The notes below the pieces were generated by a model that was not told where the DNA came from, made no database searches, and was given only the letters and a program-made list of their open reading frames with translations. Shown here piece by piece: positions 1 through 7,401 of a stretch of 15,487 nt of DNA; the stretch's first letter is position 1, and each line of letters starts with the position of its first letter. This stretch comes from Planctomycetia bacterium (GTDB lineage Bacteria > Planctomycetota > Planctomycetia > Pirellulales > UBA1268). The position numbers and the translations under genes are program-made. The stretch spans positions 1-15,487 of the forward strand of contig RGBY01000030.1 in NCBI GenBank assembly GCA_009919445.1. The letters are read 5' to 3'.

Positions 1-1217
1 GGTATGACGCCAAACAGGTCTTCTTTGGAGGCGTCAACCTGGAAGGGGCAGGCAACCCGTTCCAAAAGCCGGATGAACTCATCCCCAATGTCAACACCAT
101 CGCGTACTACGTTCGAGAAGCGATCGACGACAAAAAATTGGATGGTGGCGCTCGGAATTACTTAGGGATGACGACGCGGATGATGAGTAACTTTGACGAT
201 GAGTTTCGCCTTCCGCATGACTACCGCTATGACGATGCAGAAGCGCTCGACGTGGTCGAGCCGCACGTGTTGTGGGGCACGGTCCCTGCTCAGGCTGAAC
301 AGGCTGACAACCGGACCCGGTTTGCAACCTGGATGACATCTCGCAGCAACCGGCAGTTTGCCAGGGCCATTGCCAACCGGATGTGGAAAAAAGTCATGGG
401 CGTCGGGCTGGTTGAGCCGGTTGATGACTTCCAAGAAGGAAATATCCCGGCCTTTCCGGAACTGCTCGAGCATCTCACTGACGAAATGCTGCGGCTCAAC
501 TTTGACCTGCGGGAGTTCGTGCGAGTTCTGGTTTCCACCGATGCCTACCAGCGGCTTGCCGTCATCTATGACCCGACGTCTGACGAGGCTTACTGGTTCA
601 CCGGCCCGGCCCTCAGACGCATGTCGGCGGAACAGCTCTGGGACTCGCTGCTGACCCTCATTGCCGCCAATGAATGGGTCTATCAGCGGCCGACGAAAGA
701 GGATCTCGCACCGGGCATGAGCGTCGATGTATCGACCGCGACTTTTGACCAGTTTTGTGATGCCTACGCAAATTACAAAGAAATCCAAAAGGGCTTCAGA
801 ACCGAGCGGCAGAAGACGAAACTCGGCGGCGAAGACCTCTTCCTGGTACGCGCGAGTGAATTGCCCCAGCCCAGCCCAGCCAACCATTTACTGCAGCACT
901 TCGGCCAAGGCGACCGTGATGCCATTCAGACGGCGACCCATTCAGCCACCGTTCCTCAGATCCTGACACTTTACAACGGCTGGATGACCCATGCCATGCT
1001 CGCCGAGGGCTCGGTGATCTACGAAACGGTAAAACAACAGAAATCTCTTAAGTCGGTCGTCGACACAATCTTTCTCGCCATCCTCACCCATGCTCCTGAT
1101 GCAGCGATGCGGAAACTGGCGGAACAGGAAATCAAAACTGCCGATAGCCCAGCGGCGGGCTGTGGTGACCTCATCTGGTCACTCCTCAACACCCGTGAAT
1201 TCATGTTCATCGAGTAA
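1..1217 (+). CDS. DUF1549/DUF1553 domain protein, 3' part only
   Basis: The frame is open from the first bases of the window to the TAA at 1215-1217, so the start lies upstream and 404 residues are visible. The ATG at 138 is internal, since the same frame is open before it. The visible part matches the DUF1553 half of the planctomycete DUF1549/DUF1553 family: the stretch from NRTRFATWMTS (from 309) through FARAIANRMWKKVMG to GLVEPVDDF (ending about 431), then PELLEHL, a block like RRMSAEQLWDSLL, and the typical ending LLNTREFMFIE. Family members are exported, often carry an N-terminal cytochrome-c-like domain, and are nearly always paired with a DUF1501 gene, as here. Their biochemical role is not established; a part in polymer breakdown at the cell surface is inferred from genomic context. 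No terminator is seen before the next gene, 108 bases on, so the pair is probably one transcript. Confidence 0.93.
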   Translation, partial: YDAKQVFFGGVNLEGAGNPFQKPDELIPNVNTIAYYVREAIDDKKLDGGARNYLGMTTRMMSNFDDEFRLPHDYRYDDAEALDVVEPHVLWGTVPAQAEQADNRTRFATWMTSRSNRQFARAIANRMWKKVMGVGLVEPVDDFQEGNIPAFPELLEHLTDEMLRLNFDLREFVRVLVSTDAYQRLAVIYDPTSDEAYWFTGPALRRMSAEQLWDSLLTLIAANEWVYQRPTKEDLAPGMSVDVSTATFDQFCDAYANYKEIQKGFRTERQKTKLGGEDLFLVRASELPQPSPANHLLQHFGQGDRDAIQTATHSATVPQILTLYNGWMTHAMLAEGSVIYETVKQQKSLKSVVDTIFLAILTHAPDAAMRKLAEQEIKTADSPAAGCGDLIWSLLNTREFMFIE

Positions 1218-1325
1218 TTCCCGCCACTTTTCCAGTTCCTCACCGTTCAAAATATATCTAGCCACCTTCACTCAAAACCCAACCAGGCCGTTGCACCGAA
1301 ACGGACCACTGCCAAGGAGTTTCCT

Positions 1326-2648
1326 ATGTCCCGCGATATTCGCCGCAGCATGCAGTTTTTTGACGACCGGCATACCAGACGGGCGGTAATGTCAGGCATC
1401 GCCCGGTCGACCCTCGGTGTCAGCCTGCTGTCGCCCTGGACACGGGTTCTCGAGGCGGCCCCGGCCGCTGGTGGCAAGACTGCCAAGCATGTGATTTATT
1501 TCTACATGGGTGGGGCCATGAGCCACATCGACACCTTTGACCCAAAGCCTGACAACTCAGATGTCCAAGGCGACGTCGGCACAATCAGCACAAAAACGCC
1601 GGGGGTCTTCTTCGGTGAGCACATGAAAAAGCTGGCCGATCTTCAGGACAAGATTGCAGTTGTCCGGTCAATGACCACCGAAACGGCTGACCACGGCAAG
1701 GGTGCCTACTGGCTGAAGACTTCCTACCCTGTGCTCAATAGCATCCGCCACCCCTCGATGGGCTCCTGGATTACCAGCCCGAGCCCGGTTGGCTTGGGCA
1801 AACTTAACCACGACCTTCCACCGTTCGTGTTGGTGGGCAGCAATGGCAACGGCCATCCGGGGGCAGGCTTTCTCGACCCTTCCCTGACACCGGTACCCGT
1901 CGCCGATGCTGCAAAGGGTATTGAAAATCTTGAACTGCCCTCATACCTCAGTGAAAAAGCATTCAAGCGACGGCTTGATCTGGCGGACCGCATCGACACG
2001 AAGTTTAAGCAGCGTTACGCCGGCTATCAGATTGAGTCGTACAACCAGATGTACAAAGACGCTGTTCGCTTGATGGGCAGCAAAGACCTCGAAGCATTCG
2101 ACCTGGAAAAAGAATCGGCTGACGTAAAAGAACGATATGGCTCGTCGAGCATCGGCCAGGGTGCCTTGCTGGCCCGCCGACTGGTCCAGTCAGGTGTGCG
2201 GTTTGTCGAAGTCAACTATGGCGGCTGGGACATGCACAACGATGTTGCCACCAGCATGGAGACGCGCGGGCCGGCTCTCGATCGAGCAGTCGGGTCCTTG
2301 ATTCAAGACCTCGACAGCAGTGGGCTGCTGCAAGAAACCCTGATTGTGCTCACCTCTGAGTTTGGACGCTCGCCGGGCATTAACCAGAATGCCGGTCGCG
2401 ACCACCATCCAGCAGCGTTTTCTTATCTCCTGGCAGGCGCTGGCATTCAGGGTGGTGCCGTCTACGGCAAGTCCGACGATCGGGGCCACTTTGTTGACGA
2501 AGACCCGGTTGGTCTCACCGACTTTAACAGCACCATCACCGTGGCCTGTGGGCTTGACCCATTCAAGCAGCATCATGCCCCCAATGGACGCCCTTTCAAG
2601 ATCGGTGGCGGTGGCGACCCGATTTACGACATCCTCACGGTTTCCTGA
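1326..2648 (+). CDS. DUF1501 family protein, probable Tat substrate
   Basis: 440 residues, starting at an ATG preceded by AAGGAG at 1314-1319 with a 6-base spacer, which fixes the start. The N-terminus has a twin arginine (R18-R19) followed by a mildly hydrophobic stretch and a cleavage-like region near residue 45, consistent with Tat export. DUF1501 belongs to the alkaline phosphatase/sulfatase-like superfamily. Visible signatures are HVIYFYMGGAMSHIDTFDPK near the start of the mature domain, GGWDMH (residues 299-304), EFGRSP (345-350) and GRDHHP (357-362), which resemble metal-ligand loops of that fold. The length is normal for the family. It follows the DUF1549/DUF1553 gene directly, the standard pairing in Planctomycetes, and the two products probably act together outside the cytoplasm. 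Substrate and reaction are unknown. A strong terminator follows. Confidence 0.95.
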   Translation: MSRDIRRSMQFFDDRHTRRAVMSGIARSTLGVSLLSPWTRVLEAAPAAGGKTAKHVIYFYMGGAMSHIDTFDPKPDNSDVQGDVGTISTKTPGVFFGEHMKKLADLQDKIAVVRSMTTETADHGKGAYWLKTSYPVLNSIRHPSMGSWITSPSPVGLGKLNHDLPPFVLVGSNGNGHPGAGFLDPSLTPVPVADAAKGIENLELPSYLSEKAFKRRLDLADRIDTKFKQRYAGYQIESYNQMYKDAVRLMGSKDLEAFDLEKESADVKERYGSSSIGQGALLARRLVQSGVRFVEVNYGGWDMHNDVATSMETRGPALDRAVGSLIQDLDSSGLLQETLIVLTSEFGRSPGINQNAGRDHHPAAFSYLLAGAGIQGGAVYGKSDDRGHFVDEDPVGLTDFNSTITVACGLDPFKQHHAPNGRPFKIGGGGDPIYDILTVS

Positions 2649-2692
2649 GGAAGCCCCTCAGGGTCCTGGTGGGCTCAACACCTTGCTTTTTC

Positions 2693-2733
2693 CGGGGGTG
2701 GAGCATCTCTTGCTCCACCCCCGTGTTGTTTCT
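2693..2733 (+). terminator. Rho-independent terminator after the DUF1501 gene
   Basis: A perfect 13-bp stem (2693-2705 pairing with 2711-2723, CGGGGGTGGAGCA with its complement) closes a 5-base loop, TCTCT, and is followed by the T-rich run TGTTGTTTCT. A smaller hairpin (2644-2650 with 2656-2662) overlaps the stop codon just upstream. Orientation fits termination of the plus-strand DUF1549/DUF1501 transcript. The complement of the hairpin is not followed by a T run in the opposite direction. Confidence 0.85.
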
Positions 2734-2799
2734 ACAGTCCCGCCGGATGCATCAGCATCACCCTAATTCTGACCTCCTTGTCTCACGAGGACTTCCTTG

Positions 2800-3087
2800 A
2801 TGGCCCACCACAAACAGACCTTTTCCCAGCAGATCATCGGCCTTGTTACCTACGGCATGCCTGCACCCGTCCGACAGGTGCTCACCTCACGGTGGGTTTC
2901 CTTGCTGATTGTGGTTGTCGTGCCAATTCTGATTGCCAGCGGAGTTGTCTCCCTTTCTTGGAACGGTAGCCGTCCCGGGTTTAGTCTCAATGAACGCCGG
3001 GCCGAGCAGGTTGAGCGAGAAGCTGAGCAGGAGACCCTGCGAGCGGCCCAGGAACTTCGCAGCCTGCAGGATGCCCGGCGTCGGTAA
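2800..3087 (+). CDS. Small single-pass membrane protein with charged helical tail
   Basis: 95 residues from the ATG at 2800, with GAGG at 2787-2790 and a 9-base spacer. A TTG one codon earlier is possible but badly placed for the ribosome site. I recognise no family. The protein has a polar N-terminus of about 30 residues, one strongly hydrophobic segment (about 33-53, containing SLLIVVVVPILIASG), a short Gly/Ser/Pro stretch, and a tail (about 63-95) rich in Glu, Arg and Gln such as NERRAEQVEREAEQE, which should form a charged helix or coiled coil. Flanking charge gives no clear topology. It sits between a terminator and the aminopeptidase gene, 45 bases upstream of the latter, so the two may be co-transcribed. 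Coding potential is supported by the ribosome site and the coherent protein layout. Confidence 0.72.
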   Translation: MAHHKQTFSQQIIGLVTYGMPAPVRQVLTSRWVSLLIVVVVPILIASGVVSLSWNGSRPGFSLNERRAEQVEREAEQETLRAAQELRSLQDARRR

Positions 3088-3132
3088 CGCCGGCAGCGGC
3101 CGCAGCTGTCCCCCCTCACCACTAAAAAACTG

Positions 3133-4419
3133 ATGCGACACGCGGCCATCGAGTCCGACCTGTTTTGTGCCCACCGCAGCCGCCTGGCGGCTGAGCTTCC
3201 GGCCAAAAGCCTCGCCCTGGTTCATGCCGCCGATGTCTTCCCGACCAATGGAGACGGTGTCCTTCGGTTAGTGCCGGCGGCTGATCTCTTCTGGCTGACC
3301 GGTATCGAACAGGTTGAGACAGTCCTGCTGCTCGCCCCCGATGCTGTCGAACCGAGCCACCGGGAGATCCTCTTTCTCCGAGAGCCAAGCCCCCACCTGG
3401 CCACCTGGGAAGGGGCCAGCCTCTCCCGGGAGGATGCCCAACGGATTTCGGGAATCAAAACCGTGCGGTGGATTACCGATCTGCCAGCGGTGCTTCATGG
3501 ACTGATGGCAGCAAGCGAACAGATCTTCCTCAATGCCAATGAACACGAACGGGCCAGCCTTGATGTTGAAACCCGTGATCTGCGAATGGCTCGGCAGCTG
3601 ATCACTCGCTATCCGCTCCATCAGTTTCGTCGCCTCGCCCCTCTGCTGCGGACGTTGCGTGCGGTAAAGGATCAAGCCGAAGTCGATCTCCTTCGGCAGG
3701 CGATATCGATCACGCGGAAAGGGTTTGACCGGGTTGTGGCTACCCTCAAGCCGGGCGTGATGGAGTATGAACTCGAGGCTGAATTGATTGGTGAATTCAC
3801 CCGCAACCGTGCTGGCATAGGGTATGAGCCAATCGTGGCTTCTGGAAAAAATGCCTGCACGTTGCATTACGTCGCCAACGATCAGGCCTGTCAGGATGGT
3901 GATCTTGTGCTGCTCGATGTCGGGGCCAGCTATGCCAACTATTCCGCAGACCTGACTCGGGTTTTTCCAGTCGGTGGTCGATTTACGCCTCGTCAGCGGG
4001 ATCTCTACAACGCTGTCCTCCGTGTCTTGAAAAGTTCGATTGAACGAACCGTGGTCGGCACCTCGCTGCGTGCCTGGAAACGGGCCGCCCAGGTCCAAAT
4101 GGCCGAAGAACTGGTCGGCCTTGGACTCCTTGAACCTGAGGCGTTGGCAGCCGATACGGCCAGCAGTCCAGCCTGCCAACGCTACTTCATGCATGGCCTA
4201 GGGCATTCTCTGGGGCTCGGTGTTCACGACCTGGCTCCAGCCGATGGCCCACTGGAACCAGGCTGGGTCATGACGGTCGAGCCTGGGCTTTACCTGCCCG
4301 AGGAAGGAATCGGTATTCGGCTGGAAAATGACATCCTGGTCACCGCCGATGGGCCTGTCGACCTCTGTGCCGACGTCCCGCTCGAGCCGGACGATATTGA
4401 AGCTTGGATGGCAGGCTAG
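3133..4419 (+). CDS. pepP: Xaa-Pro aminopeptidase (M24 metallopeptidase)
   Basis: 428 residues, close to the usual length of bacterial PepP. It should remove an N-terminal residue preceding proline, using two divalent metal ions in the cytoplasm. The N-terminal third (about 1-165) is the aminopeptidase P N-terminal domain, with the FWLTGIEQ region typical of it. The C-terminal pita-bread domain has all the expected metal ligands: D262 in LLDVGASY, D273 in SADLTR, H358 in HGLGHSLGLGVHD, E383 in TVEPGLYLP and E398 in IRLENDILV. The ATG at 3133 is used because the AMP-N domain begins right after it; the ribosome site is weak, which fits translation coupled to the small membrane-protein gene 45 bases upstream. 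The FKBP gene follows after 84 bases. No disruption is seen. Confidence 0.95.
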   Translation: MRHAAIESDLFCAHRSRLAAELPAKSLALVHAADVFPTNGDGVLRLVPAADLFWLTGIEQVETVLLLAPDAVEPSHREILFLREPSPHLATWEGASLSREDAQRISGIKTVRWITDLPAVLHGLMAASEQIFLNANEHERASLDVETRDLRMARQLITRYPLHQFRRLAPLLRTLRAVKDQAEVDLLRQAISITRKGFDRVVATLKPGVMEYELEAELIGEFTRNRAGIGYEPIVASGKNACTLHYVANDQACQDGDLVLLDVGASYANYSADLTRVFPVGGRFTPRQRDLYNAVLRVLKSSIERTVVGTSLRAWKRAAQVQMAEELVGLGLLEPEALAADTASSPACQRYFMHGLGHSLGLGVHDLAPADGPLEPGWVMTVEPGLYLPEEGIGIRLENDILVTADGPVDLCADVPLEPDDIEAWMAG

Positions 4420-4503
4420 CCCGCATCCGATATGGGTACCTCCGGCACCACAAACACCAGAATCTGGTATGCTCTGCGAAAATCTTTTCCCAGGAGGCTC
4501 CTC

Positions 4504-4986
4504 ATGCGTGCTGTCGTCACTGTTTTCGCGGCCCTACTTGTCTCCCTCGCCTTTGTGAGTTCCCCGATCATGGCCGATACCCCCGCTGCTGATATTCCCC
4601 TTCCCGAATTGCCCGAGGGCTCTGGCCCGGTTGATGCCAGTCCGCCCATGCAATTCACCAAGACTGCCACCGGACTTGAATACCGGGTTCTACGAGCCGG
4701 TGCCGGCGGAAAGCCAACGGCTGCCAGCACGGTGTCGGTTCACTACCACGGCTGGCTCGACAACGGCACTGTCTTTGACAGTTCCTACAAGCGTGGTGAA
4801 TCGATCGAGTTCCCGCTCAATCGTGTCATTCCTGGCTGGACTGAGGGCATGCAACTGGTTGGCAAGGGCGGCATGATTGAACTGCAGATTCCCAGTGCCA
4901 TTGGCTACGGTGCTCGTGGAGCCCCTCCGGTCATTCCCCCCAATGCCACCCTGCACTTTGTCGTCGAACTCCTCGACGTCCGCTAA
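4504..4986 (+). CDS. FKBP-type peptidyl-prolyl cis-trans isomerase, exported
   Basis: 160 residues from the ATG at 4504. That start has a near-perfect AGGAGG at 4492-4497 with a 6-base spacer and is followed at once by a signal peptide; an upstream in-frame ATG at 4432 would bury the signal and is rejected. The signal peptide covers about residues 1-24, ending SSPIMA before DTPAAD. After a Pro-rich linker the single FKBP domain spans about 50-160, with VSVHYHGWLDNGTVFDSS, IPGWTEGMQLV and IPSAIGYGARGAPPVIPPNA, the standard FKBP active-site blocks. It should catalyse proline isomerisation to help protein folding in the periplasm, in the manner of FkpA or FKBP22 but without their N-terminal dimerisation helices. 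The cysteine desulfurase gene starts 37 bases on, with no terminator between, so they are probably one operon. Confidence 0.95.
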   Translation: MRAVVTVFAALLVSLAFVSSPIMADTPAADIPLPELPEGSGPVDASPPMQFTKTATGLEYRVLRAGAGGKPTAASTVSVHYHGWLDNGTVFDSSYKRGESIEFPLNRVIPGWTEGMQLVGKGGMIELQIPSAIGYGARGAPPVIPPNATLHFVVELLDVR

Positions 4987-5023
4987 CAGCTCACCCCACG
5001 GGGCGAGCGGAGCGTCGTGACTG

Positions 5024-6268
5024 ATGGCCAGCCGAGAAATCTACCTCGATCATGCCGCCACGACACCGCTCGACCCGGAGGTGGCCGACCTGGTTGCCCA
5101 GGTCCAGGCTGACTGCTTTGCCAATCCATCAAGCCCCCATGCCGCAGGCAGGCGGGCTCGGCGGATTGTCGACGACACTCGTGAGCAGATTCTGGCGGAT
5201 CTCGGGGCTCCCCATGCTCAGCTTGTCTTCACGTCAGGTGCTACCGAAGCCAACGCCCTGGCAGTCCACAGCCTGACGGTGTCAGACCCACGGTTTCCTG
5301 CGTCTCTTGCCTGTAGTCCCCGCGACCACGAAAGCCTGCGTGGATTGGCAAGTGTCGCCAAATCGACGGACTGCCACAGCACACTGCTGCCCCTCGACTG
5401 CACCGGCCGACTGAGCCAGTCTGCGGTCAAGCAATGGCTTGCGAGCAGCCTCGATTCAGCCGTGGCTACCTCACCCCAAACGGACAAACCGAGGCCTGAG
5501 AAAACTGCCGGCTCTTTCCGGCGGTTGCTGACTGCAACTCTTGTCTGCGGCCAAACAGGCACCATTGAAGATGTCGCTGGCTTGGTCGACCTGATCTCGC
5601 AGACGCAGGCAGCCTGCCGGCTCCATACCGATGCCACCCAGGCGATCGGACGGCTGCCAATCAATCTGGCCACGATGGGAACGACCAGTCTTGCCTTTGC
5701 GGCCCATAAAATCGGGGGCCCCCGGGGCATCGGCTGCCTGATTCTTCATCCCGATGAGACCCTGGTGCCACTCTTGCCTGGCAGCCAACAACAACAGCGA
5801 CGCGGCGGTACTGAACCGGTCGCCCTGATCGCCGGTTGCGGACTCGCTCTCAAGAAGGCCCTCCGTTGCCAACAGGCCGAGTCTGAGCGGCTCCTCGCAC
5901 TCCGCAAGCAACTGGAAACCAGACTCCTGGAGGCATCCCAGACGCTGGGTTTGACGCTACAGATTATTGGGAACGAGACTCCTCGCAGCCCTCACCTGAG
6001 CACCATTGCCTTCCCCGGTATTGACCGGCAGGCCTTTGTCTTGGCGGCAGATTTTGCTGGCCTGGCATTGGCCACCGGGACCGCCTGTGCCAGCGGCTCA
6101 CGTGAACCGTCGGCGGCACTGGTAGCAATGGGTCTTGATCGCGAACTGGTGGAATCTGCGGTGCGATTCAGCATTGGCCAGACCACAACACAGGCTGACA
6201 TCGATGAGGCCGTTTCCCGGCTGGGCGAGTTATTGCGAGAGTTCGCCACACGCACCAAGAAAGCCTGA
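5024..6268 (+). CDS. Cysteine desulfurase, NifS/IscS family, with altered PLP-site motif
   Basis: 414 residues of a fold-type I PLP enzyme that takes sulfur from cysteine for iron-sulfur clusters or thio-modified tRNA. Landmarks in order: YLDHAATTPLDPEV at the N-terminus, FTSGATEANALAV, H102 in RDHES, the PLP-binding lysine K229 in AAHKIGGPRGIG, and the persulfide-forming cysteine C355 in TGTACASGSREPS. The short spacing from lysine to cysteine and the GTACASGS loop place it with NifS/IscS rather than SufS. Two oddities: the usual ANNETG-type motif, whose Asn contacts the PLP ring, reads VCGQTG (C175-G176-Q177), and a low-complexity insertion of about 25 residues (140-167) precedes it. Family membership is clear; full activity is less certain. 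The start at 5024 lies 37 bases after the FKBP stop. The decayed dnaA follows in the same frame 6 bases after the stop. Confidence 0.92.
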   Translation: MASREIYLDHAATTPLDPEVADLVAQVQADCFANPSSPHAAGRRARRIVDDTREQILADLGAPHAQLVFTSGATEANALAVHSLTVSDPRFPASLACSPRDHESLRGLASVAKSTDCHSTLLPLDCTGRLSQSAVKQWLASSLDSAVATSPQTDKPRPEKTAGSFRRLLTATLVCGQTGTIEDVAGLVDLISQTQAACRLHTDATQAIGRLPINLATMGTTSLAFAAHKIGGPRGIGCLILHPDETLVPLLPGSQQQQRRGGTEPVALIAGCGLALKKALRCQQAESERLLALRKQLETRLLEASQTLGLTLQIIGNETPRSPHLSTIAFPGIDRQAFVLAADFAGLALATGTACASGSREPSAALVAMGLDRELVESAVRFSIGQTTTQADIDEAVSRLGELLREFATRTKKA

Positions 6269-6274
6269 CTTTCA

Positions 6275-7401
6275 TTGCCTTCGCGAACTCAATCCCGTAG
6301 GCTCTTGCTCGTCTGGGACGGGCCGGCGGAACTCGGCTCGCATAGTAGCGGCACGGACCTGCCCTCGTCTCTCCCGGCTGAACGTCCCACTCGTGCCATG
6401 TCAGTCGTCACGACAACGCGATTCAGCCGACACGCCGCGAGCCCCGCAAACTCATCCAAAACGAGTGGGCCTTCAAACTGGCTGGAGGGTCTTCCTGCTT
6501 CAGCTAGCACGTGGGCCATTGATCAGATTGCGTCATGTGCCACTGACGAGTCTGGAAATGGAAGTGGACGCCTGCTTGTTGGTATCAGTCAAGATCGCCG
6601 CTGTCGTCAAACCTGGCTTTCCGAGACCGCCTCGCTCTGGCAGGAGTGGGCTGGTGGAAACCTCATCAAAATGCTTCCACCCGTTCAACCGCTCGATGGA
6701 AAAGGAATTGCCAAGGAACTCCGCCGAGCCCGCGCCAGCGGTTCTCTTGAGGCACTCCGAAAATCGCTCACCCTCGAACTACCCCCTGCCCGCGCACGCA
6801 ATTCCAAAACTCGCCAGACTGCCTTGCCGCAGTGCGTACTCATTGATCGCCTTGATACAGCAGGGACCCGTGAGGACGACCAACTTCTGCTCTGCCAGTT
6901 GATTGATGCCATCCTCAACCAGCCAACACTCCTGGCAGTGACCCTCCCCGGGCATCCAGCCACCCTCGGTCTCCATCCAGCAGTCGAATCCCGGCTGGAA
7001 GCTGGCCTGATCATTCCCTTGGGGCATGGGCAAAGACCAGTGCCCGCCCGCTCTCATGCTTCCTCAAAGAGCAGTCCCCTTCACGGACGCCATGCTTCGC
7101 CAAAAGGAGATTCGTCTGTCAAAAAACGGACCGCTACTACGACCTGGAAGCTGACGATATTGTGGGGAGTTCCCAACGTCGGTGTCACGTTCGGCCACGT
7201 GGTTTGGCAATCCACTGTGCCCATCTCCTCACCGGAAAAAGCAGCCATGCAATCGGCAGAGCCATTGGCGGGAGGGATCACACCACCATCTTGCACAGCC
7301 TGAAGGTGAGCACCAACCTCATGCAGCATGATTCTGGCTATGCCGGTGATTTCGCTGCCATGATCGAACACCTGACTGGGCAACCGCCGCGACGCTCATG
7401 A
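6275..7401 (+). pseudogene. dnaA: Decayed chromosomal replication initiator DnaA (pseudo-ATPase half plus frame-shifted domain IV)
   Basis: Two reading frames together carry DnaA-like sequence. The first (possible TTG start at 6275, or ATG at 6398 without a ribosome site) runs to 7303. It resembles a planctomycete-type DnaA AAA+ region: NWLEGLPASASTWAIDQIA in place of the FxxGxxN block, LLVGISQDRRCRQT (from 6572) where Walker A should be, VLIDRLD (6836-6856) for Walker B, LLAVTLPGHP for sensor I, and RLEAGLIIPL (6992-7021) for the segment before the lid. The second frame (open 6907-7401) carries a good DnaA domain IV: RYYDLEADDIVGSSQRR (from 7132), VRPRGLAIH, LLTGKS, and the signature GGRDHTTILHS (7267-7299), stop at 7399-7401. 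Only about 40 codons lie between PL and RYY, where lid and linker would need roughly twice that, and no frame looks like a lid there. Its position between the desulfurase and dnaN is the normal dnaA slot. A GTG at 7162 could start a free 79-residue domain IV protein; whether that is made is unknown. Confidence 0.82.

Noticed and set aside
3075..3093. 7-bp hairpin at the stop of the small membrane-protein gene
   Set aside because: No T run follows and the next gene starts 40 bases later, so termination here is unlikely.
3268..4194. 308-codon minus-strand open frame opposite pepP
   Set aside because: It lies entirely within the intact aminopeptidase gene, which has all its metal ligands; the opposite frame is a by-product of codon bias.
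6135..6902. 255-codon plus-strand frame overlapping the end of the desulfurase and the dnaA remnant
   Set aside because: It shows no DnaA-like blocks, is rich in Arg/Ser/Pro, and starts inside the desulfurase gene; the DnaA-like residues are in the neighbouring frame.
7121..7127. AAAAAAC, a canonical -1 slippery heptamer
   Set aside because: The zero frame required for X XXY YYZ slippage here is the third frame, not the one carrying the ATPase half, so it cannot connect the two DnaA parts in the standard way.
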